From assembly GCF_024172185.1 (NCBI RefSeq), contig NZ_JAMZEC010000001.1, positions 682,001-746,000 on the forward strand: DNA of 64,000 nt, given 5' to 3'. The position numbers and the translations under genes are program-made. The stretch is from Nonomuraea roseoviolacea subsp. carminata. Lineage in GTDB: Bacteria > Actinomycetota > Actinomycetes > Streptosporangiales > Streptosporangiaceae. Every line of letters begins with the position of its first letter. Position 1 is the stretch's first letter. The notes below the pieces were generated by a model. The model did not search any database, was not told the origin of the DNA, and saw only the letters and a program-made list of their open reading frames with translations. Positions 8,957-17,975 of the stretch are shown in pieces.

Positions 8957-9595
8957 ATGAACGGCCTCGGCCCCCGCGCGGTCCTCGTGCCGGACCTGGG
9001 CGACGACCTGGCGGTCGCGATCGGCGCGCTGGAGCGGCTGTTCCTCGCGCTGCGGGCCGCCGAGGAGGACGGGGCGGCCCTGGCGCCTCCCCTGGCGGGC
9101 GGCGCCGCGCTCGCGGCGCTGCGGCGGCTCTGGCGCGCGGTGGCGCCGACCCAGGGACGTCAGGGGCCGCCTCCGGCCGGGCGGCTGTACGCGCACGGCG
9201 GCCGGCCCGAACTCGTCCCGCTGCGCCTGGTGGACGTCGACCCGGTGGACGTGGCGACCCTGTCGGCCGCCGCGGCGGCGCTCGGCCGCGGCGCGAACGG
9301 CGCGGGACCGGTGCGGCGGGCGCTGGAGGAGAGCGGCGGCGACCCGCCGGGCACGGACCTCGTCGTCGCGGCGGCGGGCTTCAGCGGGCTGCTCGACCTG
9401 GCCGACACGGGTGAGTCCATCGTGCTGCGCGAACGGCTGGCGGCGGCCGGGCCGGGCGTGGACGTCGTGCTCAGCCCCGTGCAGGAGAGCGCCTACCGGG
9501 CGACCGTGGAGCGGCTCACCGCGATGTGGCCCACCCGCCGGCCCGGCCCGCCACCGCCTTCCGGAGGGGGCCGCCGGTCCCCCGCGGGGTCCTGA
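8957..9595 (+). CDS. Hypothetical protein
   Basis: A 212-residue frame starts at ATG 8957 with GGGGAG six bases upstream. It is rich in Ala, Leu, Arg and Asp and contains a D-V-D-P-V-D-V run and the repeated AAAGFSGLLDLADTGESIVL pattern, but no domain I recognise. The C-terminus (PTRRPGPPPPSGGGRRSPAGS) is disordered and overlaps the 3' end of the convergent beta-propeller gene by 80 bases. Codon position bias supports coding, but the function is unknown. Confidence 0.5.
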   Translation: MNGLGPRAVLVPDLGDDLAVAIGALERLFLALRAAEEDGAALAPPLAGGAALAALRRLWRAVAPTQGRQGPPPAGRLYAHGGRPELVPLRLVDVDPVDVATLSAAAAALGRGANGAGPVRRALEESGGDPPGTDLVVAAAGFSGLLDLADTGESIVLRERLAAAGPGVDVVLSPVQESAYRATVERLTAMWPTRRPGPPPPSGGGRRSPAGS

Positions 9596-10883
9596 CGGAG
9601 CCGCGACCGACGGGCGGCGGCGGGGGGCCGAGCACGTCGGCCGCCATCGCCGGCCCCGCCTCCACCTGTCCGGACTCGCCCGCCCTTCCGGGCTTGCCCG
9701 GCTTGCCGGGCCGGGGCTTTCCCGGTGGAAGATGCGCATGGGACCTGATGAGCCGGCCCACCGCGATGTTCTGCGTGTTCGCCTCCTCCAGGCCGGTGCC
9801 GACGTCGATGGTGGCGGTGACGCTCCTGTGCGCGGTGTCGATCACCACCACGGCGTCGCTCTTGCCGGTGGTGGTCGTGACGTAGGCGGTCCTGCCGTCG
9901 TGGCTGAGCGCCACCCCGATCGGCCTGCGGTAGTCGGGGATCGTGATGCCGGCCGTGACGGCGTTGCCTGCTGTGTCGATCACCGTCAGCGCGCTCTCGC
10001 CCCTTTCCGAGAGGGTGGCCACGTACGCGCGGGTGCCGTCGTCGGAGACCGCCACCCCCATGGGCGCGCCGCTGACGGGGATGGACCTGAGCAGGCCCCC
10101 GGTCGCCGTGTCGATCACCGACACCTGCCCGCTGTCCCAGTAGTTCCCGGTCACGTACGCGCGGTGGAGCAGGGGATGGACGGCGATCGCCCGGGGAGTG
10201 GCGGGCAGGGGGATGGTCCGCGCGATGGCGTTGGTCCTGGTGTTGACGACGGTCAGGTTGGGAAAGGTTCCGTCGGCGCCCGGCCCGACGCCCACCAGGG
10301 CCCAGCGGCCGGCGTGGTCGACCGCCACCGGTCCCGGATTGCCGGCGATGGGGATGGTGGCGCTGACCGACTCGGTGCGCGCGTCGATCGCCAGGACCTT
10401 GTTGTGCGACAGGTCGTAGGTGTCGTAGACGGTGGCGTACACCTGGGCGCCGTCCGGGGTGACCGCCAAGCCCGCGGGGCCGTGGTCGACCTCGATCGCG
10501 TCGAGCACGCCGTTGCTGATGGTGCTCATCACCAGGATGGCGTCCTTGCCCTCCCTGGCGAGGTTCGCGACATAGGCGCGGTCACCGTCCGGGTTGAGCG
10601 CGATCGCGGCGGGGCAGCCGCCGGCCGGGGTGTGACCGGCGACGGTGTTGGTGGCGGTGTCCAGCCGCGTCACCGCGCCGTCGTCGAAGATGCCGGGGCA
10701 GCTGTTGGCGACGTAGGCGATCGTCGGGAACTTCGGCGGCCGGACCGGGGGCGGCGCGGCGGCGGCCGGAGCGGACGGCAGCGGGAGCAGCCCGCAGGCG
10801 GCGACGGTCACGGCCATGCCGAGCCTGAGGCCGTACCGCCATCCGTGGGCCACGTTCGTGGTCGGCGAGCGCATGACACGCAT
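9516..10883 (-). CDS. Secreted YVTN-type beta-propeller protein
   Basis: A 455-residue exported protein (ATG 10883 or 10874). The start has a signal peptide: a basic region, then LGMAVTVAACGLLPLPSAP and an AAA cleavage region. It is followed by seven or so repeats of about 40 residues of the form VIDTATGGLLRSIPVSGAP and GVAVSDDGTRAYVATL, the YVTN/NHL-like propeller pattern. The last 80 residues are a proline/glycine tail with PPGKPRPGKPGKPGRAG, which resembles a spacer. It probably binds a ligand or partner at the cell surface. The larger open frame extending to 11498 is not part of this gene. Confidence 0.8.
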   Translation of the reverse strand: MRVMRSPTTNVAHGWRYGLRLGMAVTVAACGLLPLPSAPAAAAPPPVRPPKFPTIAYVANSCPGIFDDGAVTRLDTATNTVAGHTPAGGCPAAIALNPDGDRAYVANLAREGKDAILVMSTISNGVLDAIEVDHGPAGLAVTPDGAQVYATVYDTYDLSHNKVLAIDARTESVSATIPIAGNPGPVAVDHAGRWALVGVGPGADGTFPNLTVVNTRTNAIARTIPLPATPRAIAVHPLLHRAYVTGNYWDSGQVSVIDTATGGLLRSIPVSGAPMGVAVSDDGTRAYVATLSERGESALTVIDTAGNAVTAGITIPDYRRPIGVALSHDGRTAYVTTTTGKSDAVVVIDTAHRSVTATIDVGTGLEEANTQNIAVGRLIRSHAHLPPGKPRPGKPGKPGRAGESGQVEAGPAMAADVLGPPPPPVGRGSVRTPRGTGGPLRKAVAGRAGGWATSR

Positions 10884-11035
10884 TATTCGGCGCGGGTGAT
10901 CGCCGCACCCGGCGTGCTCCGGACGGGTCCGGTCAACAATGCGTCTGTACGGGAAAAAGTGCCGGGCGGGGCCCCGGGCACGGACCCGCACGGGCGGGAA
11001 TGGCGCCGCGTTCGGCGGCCAACGCCCGCGGATCG

Positions 11036-11599
11036 TCACTCGGAGGGGCGCCAGGCGTCGCGCGGCAGGATCATCGTGGTCGACGTCCACCACGCGCCGC
11101 CCACCTCGACGCTTCGCGGGTGCTCCTCCCCCTCCCGGAAGCCGAGCCGTTCGTAGATCCTCCTGGCGCGCTCGTTGTGCGCGTAGACCCCCAGCTCGAC
11201 CCGCTCGACCCGGGGGTCGGCGAAGGCCGCGCCGACCGCCGCCGCGACCATGGCCGCCCCGCGCCCGCGCCCCCGGGCGGAGGGCGCGACCAGCACCATG
11301 CCGAGCCGCACCGACCGGCCCCCGGGCTGGGCGCGCAACCCGAAGTGCCCGACCGGGGTCCCGTCGGGGCCGGTGGCGACCATGAGCCGGCGATCGGGGT
11401 CGGCGGCGCTCAGGCCGAGCAACTGCCGCCCGTCGAAGGGCCAGGTGAACAAAGTGTTGCCCGACCAGGTCACCAGCGCCTCGGGGCCGTCGATCCACGA
11501 CGCCACCACGGGGGCGTCGGCGGGTTCGAGCGCGCGCACACTTATCACGGCTCCCAGAGGTACCGCACCGGCGGCGGGAGGGTCAAAGTCGTCCGGCAC
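11036..11599 (-). CDS. GNAT-family N-acetyltransferase
   Basis: A 187-residue protein with the GNAT acetyl-CoA fold. VRLGMVLVAPSARGRGRGAAMV (residues about 96-117) contains the R/Q-x-x-G-x-G/A pyrophosphate-binding loop. VELGVYAHNERARRIYERLGFREG is the typical beta5-alpha4 end. The start may be GTG 11599 or GTG 11548 (VISVRALEPADAP), the latter matching where the domain begins. The acyl acceptor is unknown. Confidence 0.88.
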   Translation of the reverse strand: MPDDFDPPAAGAVPLGAVISVRALEPADAPVVASWIDGPEALVTWSGNTLFTWPFDGRQLLGLSAADPDRRLMVATGPDGTPVGHFGLRAQPGGRSVRLGMVLVAPSARGRGRGAAMVAAAVGAAFADPRVERVELGVYAHNERARRIYERLGFREGEEHPRSVEVGGAWWTSTTMILPRDAWRPSE

Positions 11600-11606
11600 G
11601 GAGGGT

Positions 11607-11798
11607 TCACATGAGGGGCGCCGCCCCGGGCACGACCAGGTGCGTCACGGCCCGGGGACGGTGGACGGCCGGCACTCTCGCCTGGCCGGTCCGTACGTTC
11701 ACCGCGTAGACGACCTGGCGGTGGTCCCGCTCGTCGTCGGACACGTGGGCGGCGAGTGTGACCTCGGAGGCGTTCAGCCCCGCGCCGAGGGTGACCAC
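11607..11798 (-). CDS. Short hypothetical protein, possibly a gene remnant
   Basis: A 63-residue frame (GTG 11798) begins 12 bases after the stop of the DUF2785-like gene. It contains ASEVTLAAHVSDDERDHRQV and VNVRTGQARVPAVHRPRAVTH, which read like the C-terminal end of a larger beta-rich protein. It may be a truncated remnant. No domain is recognisable. Confidence 0.3.
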   Translation of the reverse strand: MVTLGAGLNASEVTLAAHVSDDERDHRQVVYAVNVRTGQARVPAVHRPRAVTHLVVPGAAPLM

Positions 11799-11810
11799 GA
11801 GCTATGGGGG

Positions 11811-12611
11811 TCAGTCGCGGGTGGCGGGATAGGCGGGGAAGGCGAAGTGGAGCCTGCCGGCGATGGCGTCGGTGATGGCCGGGCGGTGAGGGAGGGGCTG
11901 GCGATCGGCCATCACGTAGAGGGCGGTGAGCACGTCGAGGACGTTGGCGACCTGGGCCGGCACCGGGCCGGGTCCGCCGGTGGCGAAGAGGCGATCCACG
12001 GTGGCCAGCCAGCCGGTCGCCTGGGCCGGCGTCAGCTCCGGGCGGGCGAGGATCCGGATCATGGCCCGGGCCACCCGGTCCCCCTCCATGTGGGCGTAAC
12101 GGTAGGGAGTGGGCGCCACGACGCGCTCGATGATCACCGTCAGCAACGCGGCCGCCTCGTCGGCGGTGAGCCGCGGCGAGGCGCCGAGGGAGCCGCCCAG
12201 GTCGGCACCATGGGCGATGGCGTGCAGCCAGCCGAGGTCGTCGTCCCAGCCCCGCAGGTCGCTCTCGGTGAGCCACCACGCGGTGAAGGCGTCCCGCCAG
12301 CGCCGTACGGTGGCCGCGTCCAGCAGACCTGCGGCGGCGTCCCGCTCGACCTCGGCGGCGAGGATCAGCGGTGCGAACGTCCGCGCCTGCACGTCCGCGT
12401 GAGAAAGGCGCGCCACCATCGTGCCGCCGAGGGCAGTCAGCCGATCGTCGAGCACACCGCGCCGAATCCAGGTGATCAGCACCTCGTATGCCTGGCCGTC
12501 ACGGATCGCCGGATCCGCCGCGGCGAGCATGGCGACCAACTCGTCGACCGCCGCGGCCAGGCCCTCCGGTACGGCGAAGTCACCCTTGATCACGGCGTCC
12601 CAGTCGGTCAT
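11811..12611 (-). CDS. DUF2785-like protein
   Basis: A 266-residue soluble, mostly helical protein (ATG 12611, MTDWDAVIKGDFAVPEG). The segments ESDLRGWDDDLGWLHAIAHGADL and YRYAHMEGDRVARAMIRIL match the conserved pattern of DUF2785 proteins, which have no established function. No neighbouring gene explains its role. Confidence 0.7.
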   Translation of the reverse strand: MTDWDAVIKGDFAVPEGLAAAVDELVAMLAAADPAIRDGQAYEVLITWIRRGVLDDRLTALGGTMVARLSHADVQARTFAPLILAAEVERDAAAGLLDAATVRRWRDAFTAWWLTESDLRGWDDDLGWLHAIAHGADLGGSLGASPRLTADEAAALLTVIIERVVAPTPYRYAHMEGDRVARAMIRILARPELTPAQATGWLATVDRLFATGGPGPVPAQVANVLDVLTALYVMADRQPLPHRPAITDAIAGRLHFAFPAYPATRD

Positions 12612-12713
12612 CCGGCAAACATATCGATCCCGGCAGGAAGCGGACCGCCCAGGGACGGTCGGTGAGGTCTCCGCAGGCCATGGCATCGCCCCGCGGGCGA
12701 TCCCGCTGATCCC

Positions 12714-13595
12714 CTAGTTCCTGTACGTCTTCGGATCGACCGGACGCCAGTTCTCCGGATTGTCGAGAGGATCGGCCGGGCCGGAGACGTAGAGGGAGTT
12801 GTAGGCGGCGGCCTCCAGGGTCGCCGTGACCTTGAACGGCTTCCCGTGGTCGTCGATGGTCTGAGTGACGACCCCCGCATCGGTGAGAACGTCCACGGCG
12901 AAGACGAACTCGCAATACCGCGTCCTGCTTCGAGCGGTCATCTGTAGCGTGACATCTTCGCCACGCCTCAGCGACACGGTTCTCTCCTGGAAGAACTCGG
13001 CGTACGTCCCATCGCCGTGAGCGAGTTGCGCCTGCGGGTCCGCCTGGTCCAGGTCGAATTCGATGGCTTCGTTCGGAGTGGACCCGACCATGGAACTCAG
13101 GAAGAGCATCCCGGCGAGCGGACTCCGGCAACGCGGAACCGCCTTCATCCCGACGACGCGAATCGGCGCGTTCCGATTACCCCGGATCACTACTTTGATG
13201 ACCGAAGCGTTCGGGTCGACGGCGCCCCGGCGCCGGAACCACTCCGCCTCAGCGGCACTCCACCAGGGGAGCGCGTTCAGCTCGGAAAGGTCGGCGGAGG
13301 TCAGCTTCAACCCCTCCGGGAACACCCAGTCGTTCGCCTGCTCGCCCCCGTTCCGCTCCAGACGAACCAGGCTCACCACGAGCGGCGCGCCCTCGTCCTT
13401 GGGCTTGGCGTTGTTCGTGACGGCTCGCTCGATTCCCCAGACCAGTACGCCGACCAGCACCGGCGTGGCGACAGCCACCCCCGCCCACTTCGCCATGGGA
13501 TGCTGCCACCAGCTCGCCGATTCCCGCCCGTCCCCTTTTCTCGGCGCTTTGTTTCTCGGCGCTTTCTTTCTCAGCGCTTTCTTTCTCGGCGTCAT
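12714..13595 (-). CDS. Single-pass membrane protein of unknown function
   Basis: A 293-residue protein (ATG 13595). The first 33 residues are very basic and are built from imperfect copies of a 15-base repeat (KKALRKKAPRNKAPRK). A transmembrane segment WAGVAVATPVLVGVLVWGIE follows at about 38-57, and then an extracellular domain with two cysteines. No family is recognisable. Third-position GC is somewhat lower than in the neighbours, hinting at recent acquisition. Confidence 0.6.
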   Translation of the reverse strand: MTPRKKALRKKAPRNKAPRKGDGRESASWWQHPMAKWAGVAVATPVLVGVLVWGIERAVTNNAKPKDEGAPLVVSLVRLERNGGEQANDWVFPEGLKLTSADLSELNALPWWSAAEAEWFRRRGAVDPNASVIKVVIRGNRNAPIRVVGMKAVPRCRSPLAGMLFLSSMVGSTPNEAIEFDLDQADPQAQLAHGDGTYAEFFQERTVSLRRGEDVTLQMTARSRTRYCEFVFAVDVLTDAGVVTQTIDDHGKPFKVTATLEAAAYNSLYVSGPADPLDNPENWRPVDPKTYRN

Positions 13596-13773
13596 CGAAC
13601 TGGATCCACGTACGGCTCACGGGTCACCTTGATCGGCACAAGTCGACTCTTCCCGACCCACGAAAGACAGATCCCAGGGCCGGCGATACTTTGCGGGAAA
13701 GTGACCATGGGTACATGGCCGTTCGCGAGCTCATCCCTCTCCCACCACACCGCCTCGCCAAGGAGGACGCCTC

Positions 13774-14391
13774 ATGCGCTGGCTGGACGTGCGCAGACAC
13801 AGCTTGACCAAGAAAGGCGCGATGCGCGGCCGGGGATCTCATCTCTCCGCCGACGGCATCGCCCTGGCCCGCTTCATCGGTTCTGGAGCCGGCCCCTACG
13901 AGCGCGTCGTCACCAGCTCGTCCCCACGGGCGGTCGAGACCGCCGTCGCGATGGGGTTCGCCGTCGACGACACCACGGAGATGCCGTCGGGCTACGTGTC
14001 CGGAGAGATCCCTCGGCATGCGCAGTGGGAGTGGACCGAGCCGTACCAGCAGTTGGCCGGCATCATCCGGAAGGGTCGTGCCGCGGCGGCCGTGGCCGAG
14101 ACCCACCGCGCGATCTGGGCGGACACGGTGGCCGGCGTCGCGGAGGGCGGGTCGGCGCTGTTGGTCGGGCACGGAGGGGCGATCGAACTGGCGTTGGTGG
14201 CGTGTCTGCCGGACGCTCCGCACGACACGTGGGGAACGCCGTTCGCACACTGCGATGGCGTCCGCCTGGGCTTCAGCGAGGGTCGCTTTGTCAGCGTCGA
14301 GTTCTGCCGGGCCCCGGTAAGCCTCCCCCAAGGACAGCCGCCCGTGTCAAGCGTGGAGGGGCGTGGCAGGTGTTCGCCACGCCCCTCATGA
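13774..14391 (+). CDS. Histidine phosphatase superfamily protein
   Basis: A 205-residue protein (ATG 13774, AAGGAGG nine bases upstream). Features of the phosphoglycerate-mutase-like fold are RRHSLTKKG (catalytic His near residue 9 with the preceding Arg), SSPRAVETAVAMG and the second histidine motif LLVGHGGAIELAL. The first motif is RRHS rather than the usual RHG/RHA. The last 25 residues overlap a terminator-like hairpin, so the natural C-terminus may be ragged. Confidence 0.75.
   Translation: MRWLDVRRHSLTKKGAMRGRGSHLSADGIALARFIGSGAGPYERVVTSSSPRAVETAVAMGFAVDDTTEMPSGYVSGEIPRHAQWEWTEPYQQLAGIIRKGRAAAAVAETHRAIWADTVAGVAEGGSALLVGHGGAIELALVACLPDAPHDTWGTPFAHCDGVRLGFSEGRFVSVEFCRAPVSLPQGQPPVSSVEGRGRCSPRPS
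14356..14387. terminator. Hairpin terminator between convergent genes
   Basis: A perfect 12-bp stem (GAGGGGCGTGGC, 14356-14367, with 14376-14387) and an 8-base loop lie between the ends of the phosphatase gene and the monooxygenase gene. It overlaps the last codons of the former. Confidence 0.7.
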
Positions 14392-15357
14392 GGGTCACTC
14401 GCCCGAGACGGTCTCGTGCCAGTCGATGTGGTGGCGGTGGACAGGGCCGAACATCTGCTCGGGCGCGGGCATGGCGGGCTTGTCCCCGGCCTGGCCGGAC
14501 TTGGCCTTGTTCGTCGCGGCGGCACCGCCGCTGATCATTTCCACCCGGGCCCGGCGCAAGTTCTCGTACGCGGTGAACGCGGCGGCGGGAGTGGGCAGGT
14601 CGCGCAGGCAGCGGGCCAGTTCGACGGCGCTCTCGATGGCCTGGGAGGCGCCCTGCCCGGAACTGGAAGACGGGGCGTGGGCCGAGTCGCCCACCAGCAC
14701 CATGCGACCGCGATGCCAGCGCGGTAGCGACGGCATGCGCTCCATCGGACCGACGATCATCATGTCCTGCGGGTCGGACCGGGCCAGGAGATTCTCGCCG
14801 GGCACGTGGCCGGCGTACAGGTCGCGCAGTCGCGCCAGCCAGTCGGCTGCGGGGACGCTGAGGACCTCGGCGTAGGTGAGGGGCTCGGCCTGGGGGAGGC
14901 TGGCGAACCAGCAGATGCGGCCGTCCGAGTAGAGCCAGTAGCCGATGAAGGTGCGACCGAAGGCGAAGTACATGGTGCCCGGCTCGGCCTGCACGCCGCT
15001 GTCGGAGCTGAAGCCGCCGAAGCTGAGGACGCCGCCGTATTCGGGGCCGGGAGCGTCGGGGTCGATGAGGGTGCGGACGGTGGAGCGGATGCCGTCGGCG
15101 CCGATCAGCACGTCGGCGGTGGCGGTGGTGTCGTCGGAGAAGGTGGCGGTCACTCCATCAGGGGTCTCTTCGGCGCCGACGAGACGTTTGCCGTACTCGA
15201 TCGACACGCCCCCGGCCAGCGCATGGTCGGCAAGTGCCCGGAACAGCTCCGCTCGGGGCATGGCCACGCTGGCGGGCAGGCCGGGGAAGCCTCCGAAGTG
15301 GGCGAGTTGGTTGCCGCCGCCGTCGGCCATCACCACAGCGGGGACAGGCTGACCTAG

Positions 15358-16430
15358 CGCCTGTACGGAGTTCGGATCTTCAGGTCGGTCGAAGGCTTCG
15401 GATCCACAAGATGGCCCCGCGTAGATGAAGACCCGCCAGATAGCTATCGGGGGTCTTGTCGAAGCGGAAAGCCAGCCCACGCCACTCCTTGATCCGATTG
15501 ATGCATCGTTCTGCGGTGTTGCGTTGCTTGTAGAGATCGGGATCATGGCTGACCGGCCGGCCGCCGCGGGAGCCGCGCTTCTTGCGGTTGGCCGCCTGGT
15601 CGCTCTTCTCCGGGATGACCGCCTTGATCCGGCGTCGACGTAAGTAGGAGCGGTTGCCGCGCGAGGAGTAGGCCTTGTCGGCGGCCACCGCGTCCGGGCG
15701 GGTGCGCGGACGTCCGAGGGGCAGGCGAATCTTGATGCGCTCCAGCACGGCGCGAAACTGCGGGCTGTCTCCCGCCTGGCCAGGGGTGAGAACAAAAGAC
15801 AGCGGACGGCATCGCCGCTCAGCTGACAGGTGCACCTTGCTGGTCAGCCCGCCCCGCGAGCGGCCCAGCTTGGCCGCCGTCAGCCGGAACCTGCGCCGCC
15901 GTCGTAGCCGCCGCCCTTCGTCTCGGCCGTCTTCATCGGGGTTGCCGTCGCGGGGGTTTTGCCCCTTTGGCGGAGCCCCTTTTCCTGCTCGGCTGCCTGT
16001 TCCAGCAGTTCGACAAGCTCGCTGTCGAGTGCCATTCCGGCGGCGTGATGGTGGGCGCGGGCCGTGGTGGAATCCACGCTGACCAGGCCAAGCTCGGTCT
16101 GCCCGCGGGCCGCGGCCTCGGCGATCATTGCCTGCATCAGCTGCTCGAATACGCCGCTCAGTGCCCAGGAGCGGAACCGGTCGTAGGTGCTGGACCAGGG
16201 CCCGTACTCGGTGGGCAGGTCCCGCCACGGACTGCCCGTGCGAAACCGCCACATCACCGCGTTGAACTGCCGCCGCAGATCCGGAATCGGGCCTCGCTCA
16301 CCCAGGGGCAGGTGAGGCTCGATCAAGGACCATTCCTCGTCGGTGAGGTCTCCACGTGCCATGGCGAAGACCTACCAGGATCGCGGACAGCAGGCAGGCA
16401 GATCCCTCTGATCTCAACTCCGTACAGGCC
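15358..16430 (-). mobile_element. IS5-family (IS427-group-like) insertion sequence
   Basis: The 1073-bp element has inverted repeats beginning GCCTGTACGGAGTT at both ends and is flanked by CTAG at 15354-15357 and 16431-16434, a 4-bp target duplication. It carries a transposase in two overlapping frames. It interrupts the FAD monooxygenase gene. Confidence 0.93.
15380..16362 (-). CDS. IS5-family transposase in two frames (probable -1 frameshift)
   Basis: The first frame (ATG 16362 to 15880) encodes the N-terminal half, MARGDLTDEEWSLIEPHLPL, with the first catalytic Asp in LVSVDSTTARAHHHAAG. The second frame, ending at 15380, supplies AADKAYSSRGNRSYLRRR (second Asp) and AERCINRIKEWRGLAFRFDKT (Glu). 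Moving from the first to the second needs a -1 shift in the region around 15955-15990, where GGAAAAGGGG and GGCAAAACCCCC are candidate slippery runs. This arrangement is typical of the IS427 group. All three catalytic residues are present, so the element may be active. Confidence 0.88.
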
Positions 16431-16670
16431 CTAGGGCCTGAACGACCTTGTCCGCCTCAATGACCTGCAGCGCGTCCAGCCCGTTGGGCGCCAGGCTCAG
16501 GATGGCGCCGACACCATCAGCGGCCTGCGGGTGCGCCTCGTAGACGGTCGCCTGGATGCCCGCCTTGGCCAGCGCCAGTGCCGTCACCGGTCCGGCGATG
16601 CCGCTGCCGATCACCAATGCCGTCTTCACCTTGCTCATGCCTGCTCCTCAGGTTCGTGCGACATTGCGAT

Positions 16671-16704
16671 AGTTTCACTGAAACTAGTTCAATGTCAACT
16701 AGTT
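16671..16704. promoter_or_regulatory. Operator region between PadR gene and monooxygenase gene
   Basis: The divergent intergenic region holds AGTTTCACTGAAACT (16671-16685, 7-1-7 inverted repeat) followed by two copies of the palindrome AACTAGTT (16682-16689 and 16697-16704). These are natural binding sites for the adjacent PadR repressor, controlling itself and the monooxygenase. Confidence 0.6.
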
Positions 16705-16718
16705 CGTTTGGAGCTACT

Positions 16719-17318
16719 ATGAGCGGCATGACCACCTCGCCGTCCCCGCTCGCCCTGACAGTTCTGGCGCTGCTCCACTACAAGCCCTTGCATCCGTACG
16801 GCATGCAGCGGTTGATCAAGCAGTGGGGCAAGGACCAGGTCGTCAACGTGAGCCAACGTACGAGCCTCTACCGGACCATCGACCGCCTGTGCGCGGGAGG
16901 CCTGATCGCCGTTTGGGAGAAAGGCCGCGACCAGTCCTATCCCGAGCGGACCGTCTATGAGCTCACCGACCGCGGCCGTCAGGTCACCCGCCAGTGGCTG
17001 GACGAGATGCTGGCCGAGCCCAAGCAGGAATACCCGCAGTTCCCCGTGGCCCTGTCGCACCTGCCAGTGACCACCCCGCAGGAGGCGCTACAGGTACTCG
17101 AACGGCGTGCCGGCCGGGTAACTCAGACCCGGGCAGAGCTGGAGGCCGGCCTCGCCGCCCACGACGTACCGAGGGTGGCCATGCTCGAGATCGAATACCT
17201 GCGCGCCGTCACTGCGGCCGAGGAGCAGTGGCTGCGTTCGGTCATCGAGGACCTGCGCACCGGCACGCTCACCTGGTCGCGGGAGGAACTGATCGGCCCC
17301 GAGACGTTCAGCGCCTGA
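16719..17318 (+). CDS. PadR-family transcriptional regulator
   Basis: A protein of about 199 residues (ATG 16719; ATG 16728 also possible). The N-terminal winged helix LALTVLALLHYKPLHPYGMQRLI and SLYRTIDRLCAGGLIAVWEKGR is the PadR signature. The C-terminal half is the long-helix dimerisation domain (LEVLERRAGRVTQTRAELEAGL-like). It is divergent from, and likely represses, the monooxygenase gene now broken by the IS. Regulators of this type usually respond to the small aromatic or toxic substrate of the neighbouring enzyme. Confidence 0.85.
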   Translation: MSGMTTSPSPLALTVLALLHYKPLHPYGMQRLIKQWGKDQVVNVSQRTSLYRTIDRLCAGGLIAVWEKGRDQSYPERTVYELTDRGRQVTRQWLDEMLAEPKQEYPQFPVALSHLPVTTPQEALQVLERRAGRVTQTRAELEAGLAAHDVPRVAMLEIEYLRAVTAAEEQWLRSVIEDLRTGTLTWSREELIGPETFSA

Positions 17319-17975
17319 CCAGAGCGGCCTCGACGCCGTCCAGGAGCCCGGTGAGCGCGTACCGTGAAGGTCTGCCTCGCCTGCCGCCCCAGTAAGTCAA
17401 TCTCTTGGCGGGACGTCCTGCCCTGTGCCATCGGACCGCTCGCCGTACCCGTCATCCGTTTACCGTGCCCTGCGCCCTCTGTCTCCCGCAAACGGGTCGA
17501 GTCCTCGGAGCGGTGCGCATTCCGCGACGCGGTAGGTGCCGTGACTGGATCGCGGGCGGCCGGGCGATCCCACGGATCTCAACTCCGTCCAGGCCCAAGA
17601 GCGACGTCCCGACGTCCTCTCGCTTACGGCCATGGCGATGAGCCACTTGTTCGTGGTGATTGTGGTCGTCACCGGCCGAGGTCGCGGGGGTGCGGGGGCC
17701 GGCAGGCCAATGCCGAGAAGTTAAGAGATCTGCGAGCCCACGGCCCTCACCGCGCACCCGCAAACAGCCATAGCTGGCCAGGTCCCACGCGGTGACCTAC
17801 ACGATCACCATCGACCCGCCCTTGACAGCTGAGACAGCCGCATAGCTTCCCGGCATTGGCCTGCCGGCCCCCGCATGAGTCGCGTTCCCCGGCCCGGCCA
17901 CGCCCGAGCCGATGGGCTGCGCACCTGGTTGCCGGCGGCTCCCGGCAGGCATAATCGTGGACCCGGATCGCGATC
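17319..17975. other. Gene-poor region with remnants of mobile DNA
   Basis: About 650 bases with no convincing gene. It holds a degenerate copy of one IS5-family end (17566-17595, about 26 of 30 bases matching the right end of the element at 15358-16430) and a 30-bp inverted repeat (17691-17720 with 17846-17875). The short open frames here look like non-coding GC-rich sequence. Confidence 0.6.
17691..17875. repeat. 30-bp inverted repeat flanking 125 bp
   Basis: The arm at 17691-17720 (beginning TGCGGGGGCCGGCAGGCCAA) is repeated in reverse complement at 17846-17875 with one mismatch. The G-rich start of the arm also occurs near 19486 and 21493, so it belongs to a dispersed intergenic repeat family. 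The enclosed segment has no gene. Confidence 0.7.

Larger units (their letters stand above)
14395..16638 (-). pseudogene. FAD-dependent monooxygenase gene split by an IS5-family element
   Basis: The N-terminal part (16638-16435) encodes MSKVKTALVIGSGIAGPVTALALAKAG, a GxGxxG FAD-binding fold. The C-terminal part (15353-14395) carries VLIGADGIRSTVR, the DG motif, and GRMVLVGDSAHAPSSSSGQG, the GD motif of class A flavin monooxygenases. Joining the halves across one copy of the duplicated CTAG gives an uninterrupted frame (ADKVVQAL then GQPVPAVVMADGG) and a protein of about 390 residues. The gene was therefore intact until the IS inserted, and precise excision would restore it. It is divergent from a PadR regulator. 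Confidence 0.9.

Noticed and set aside
10884..11498. Upstream extension of the beta-propeller frame to 660 codons
   Set aside because: The extension runs antisense through the GNAT gene and precedes a proper signal peptide, so the gene starts at 10883 or 10874.
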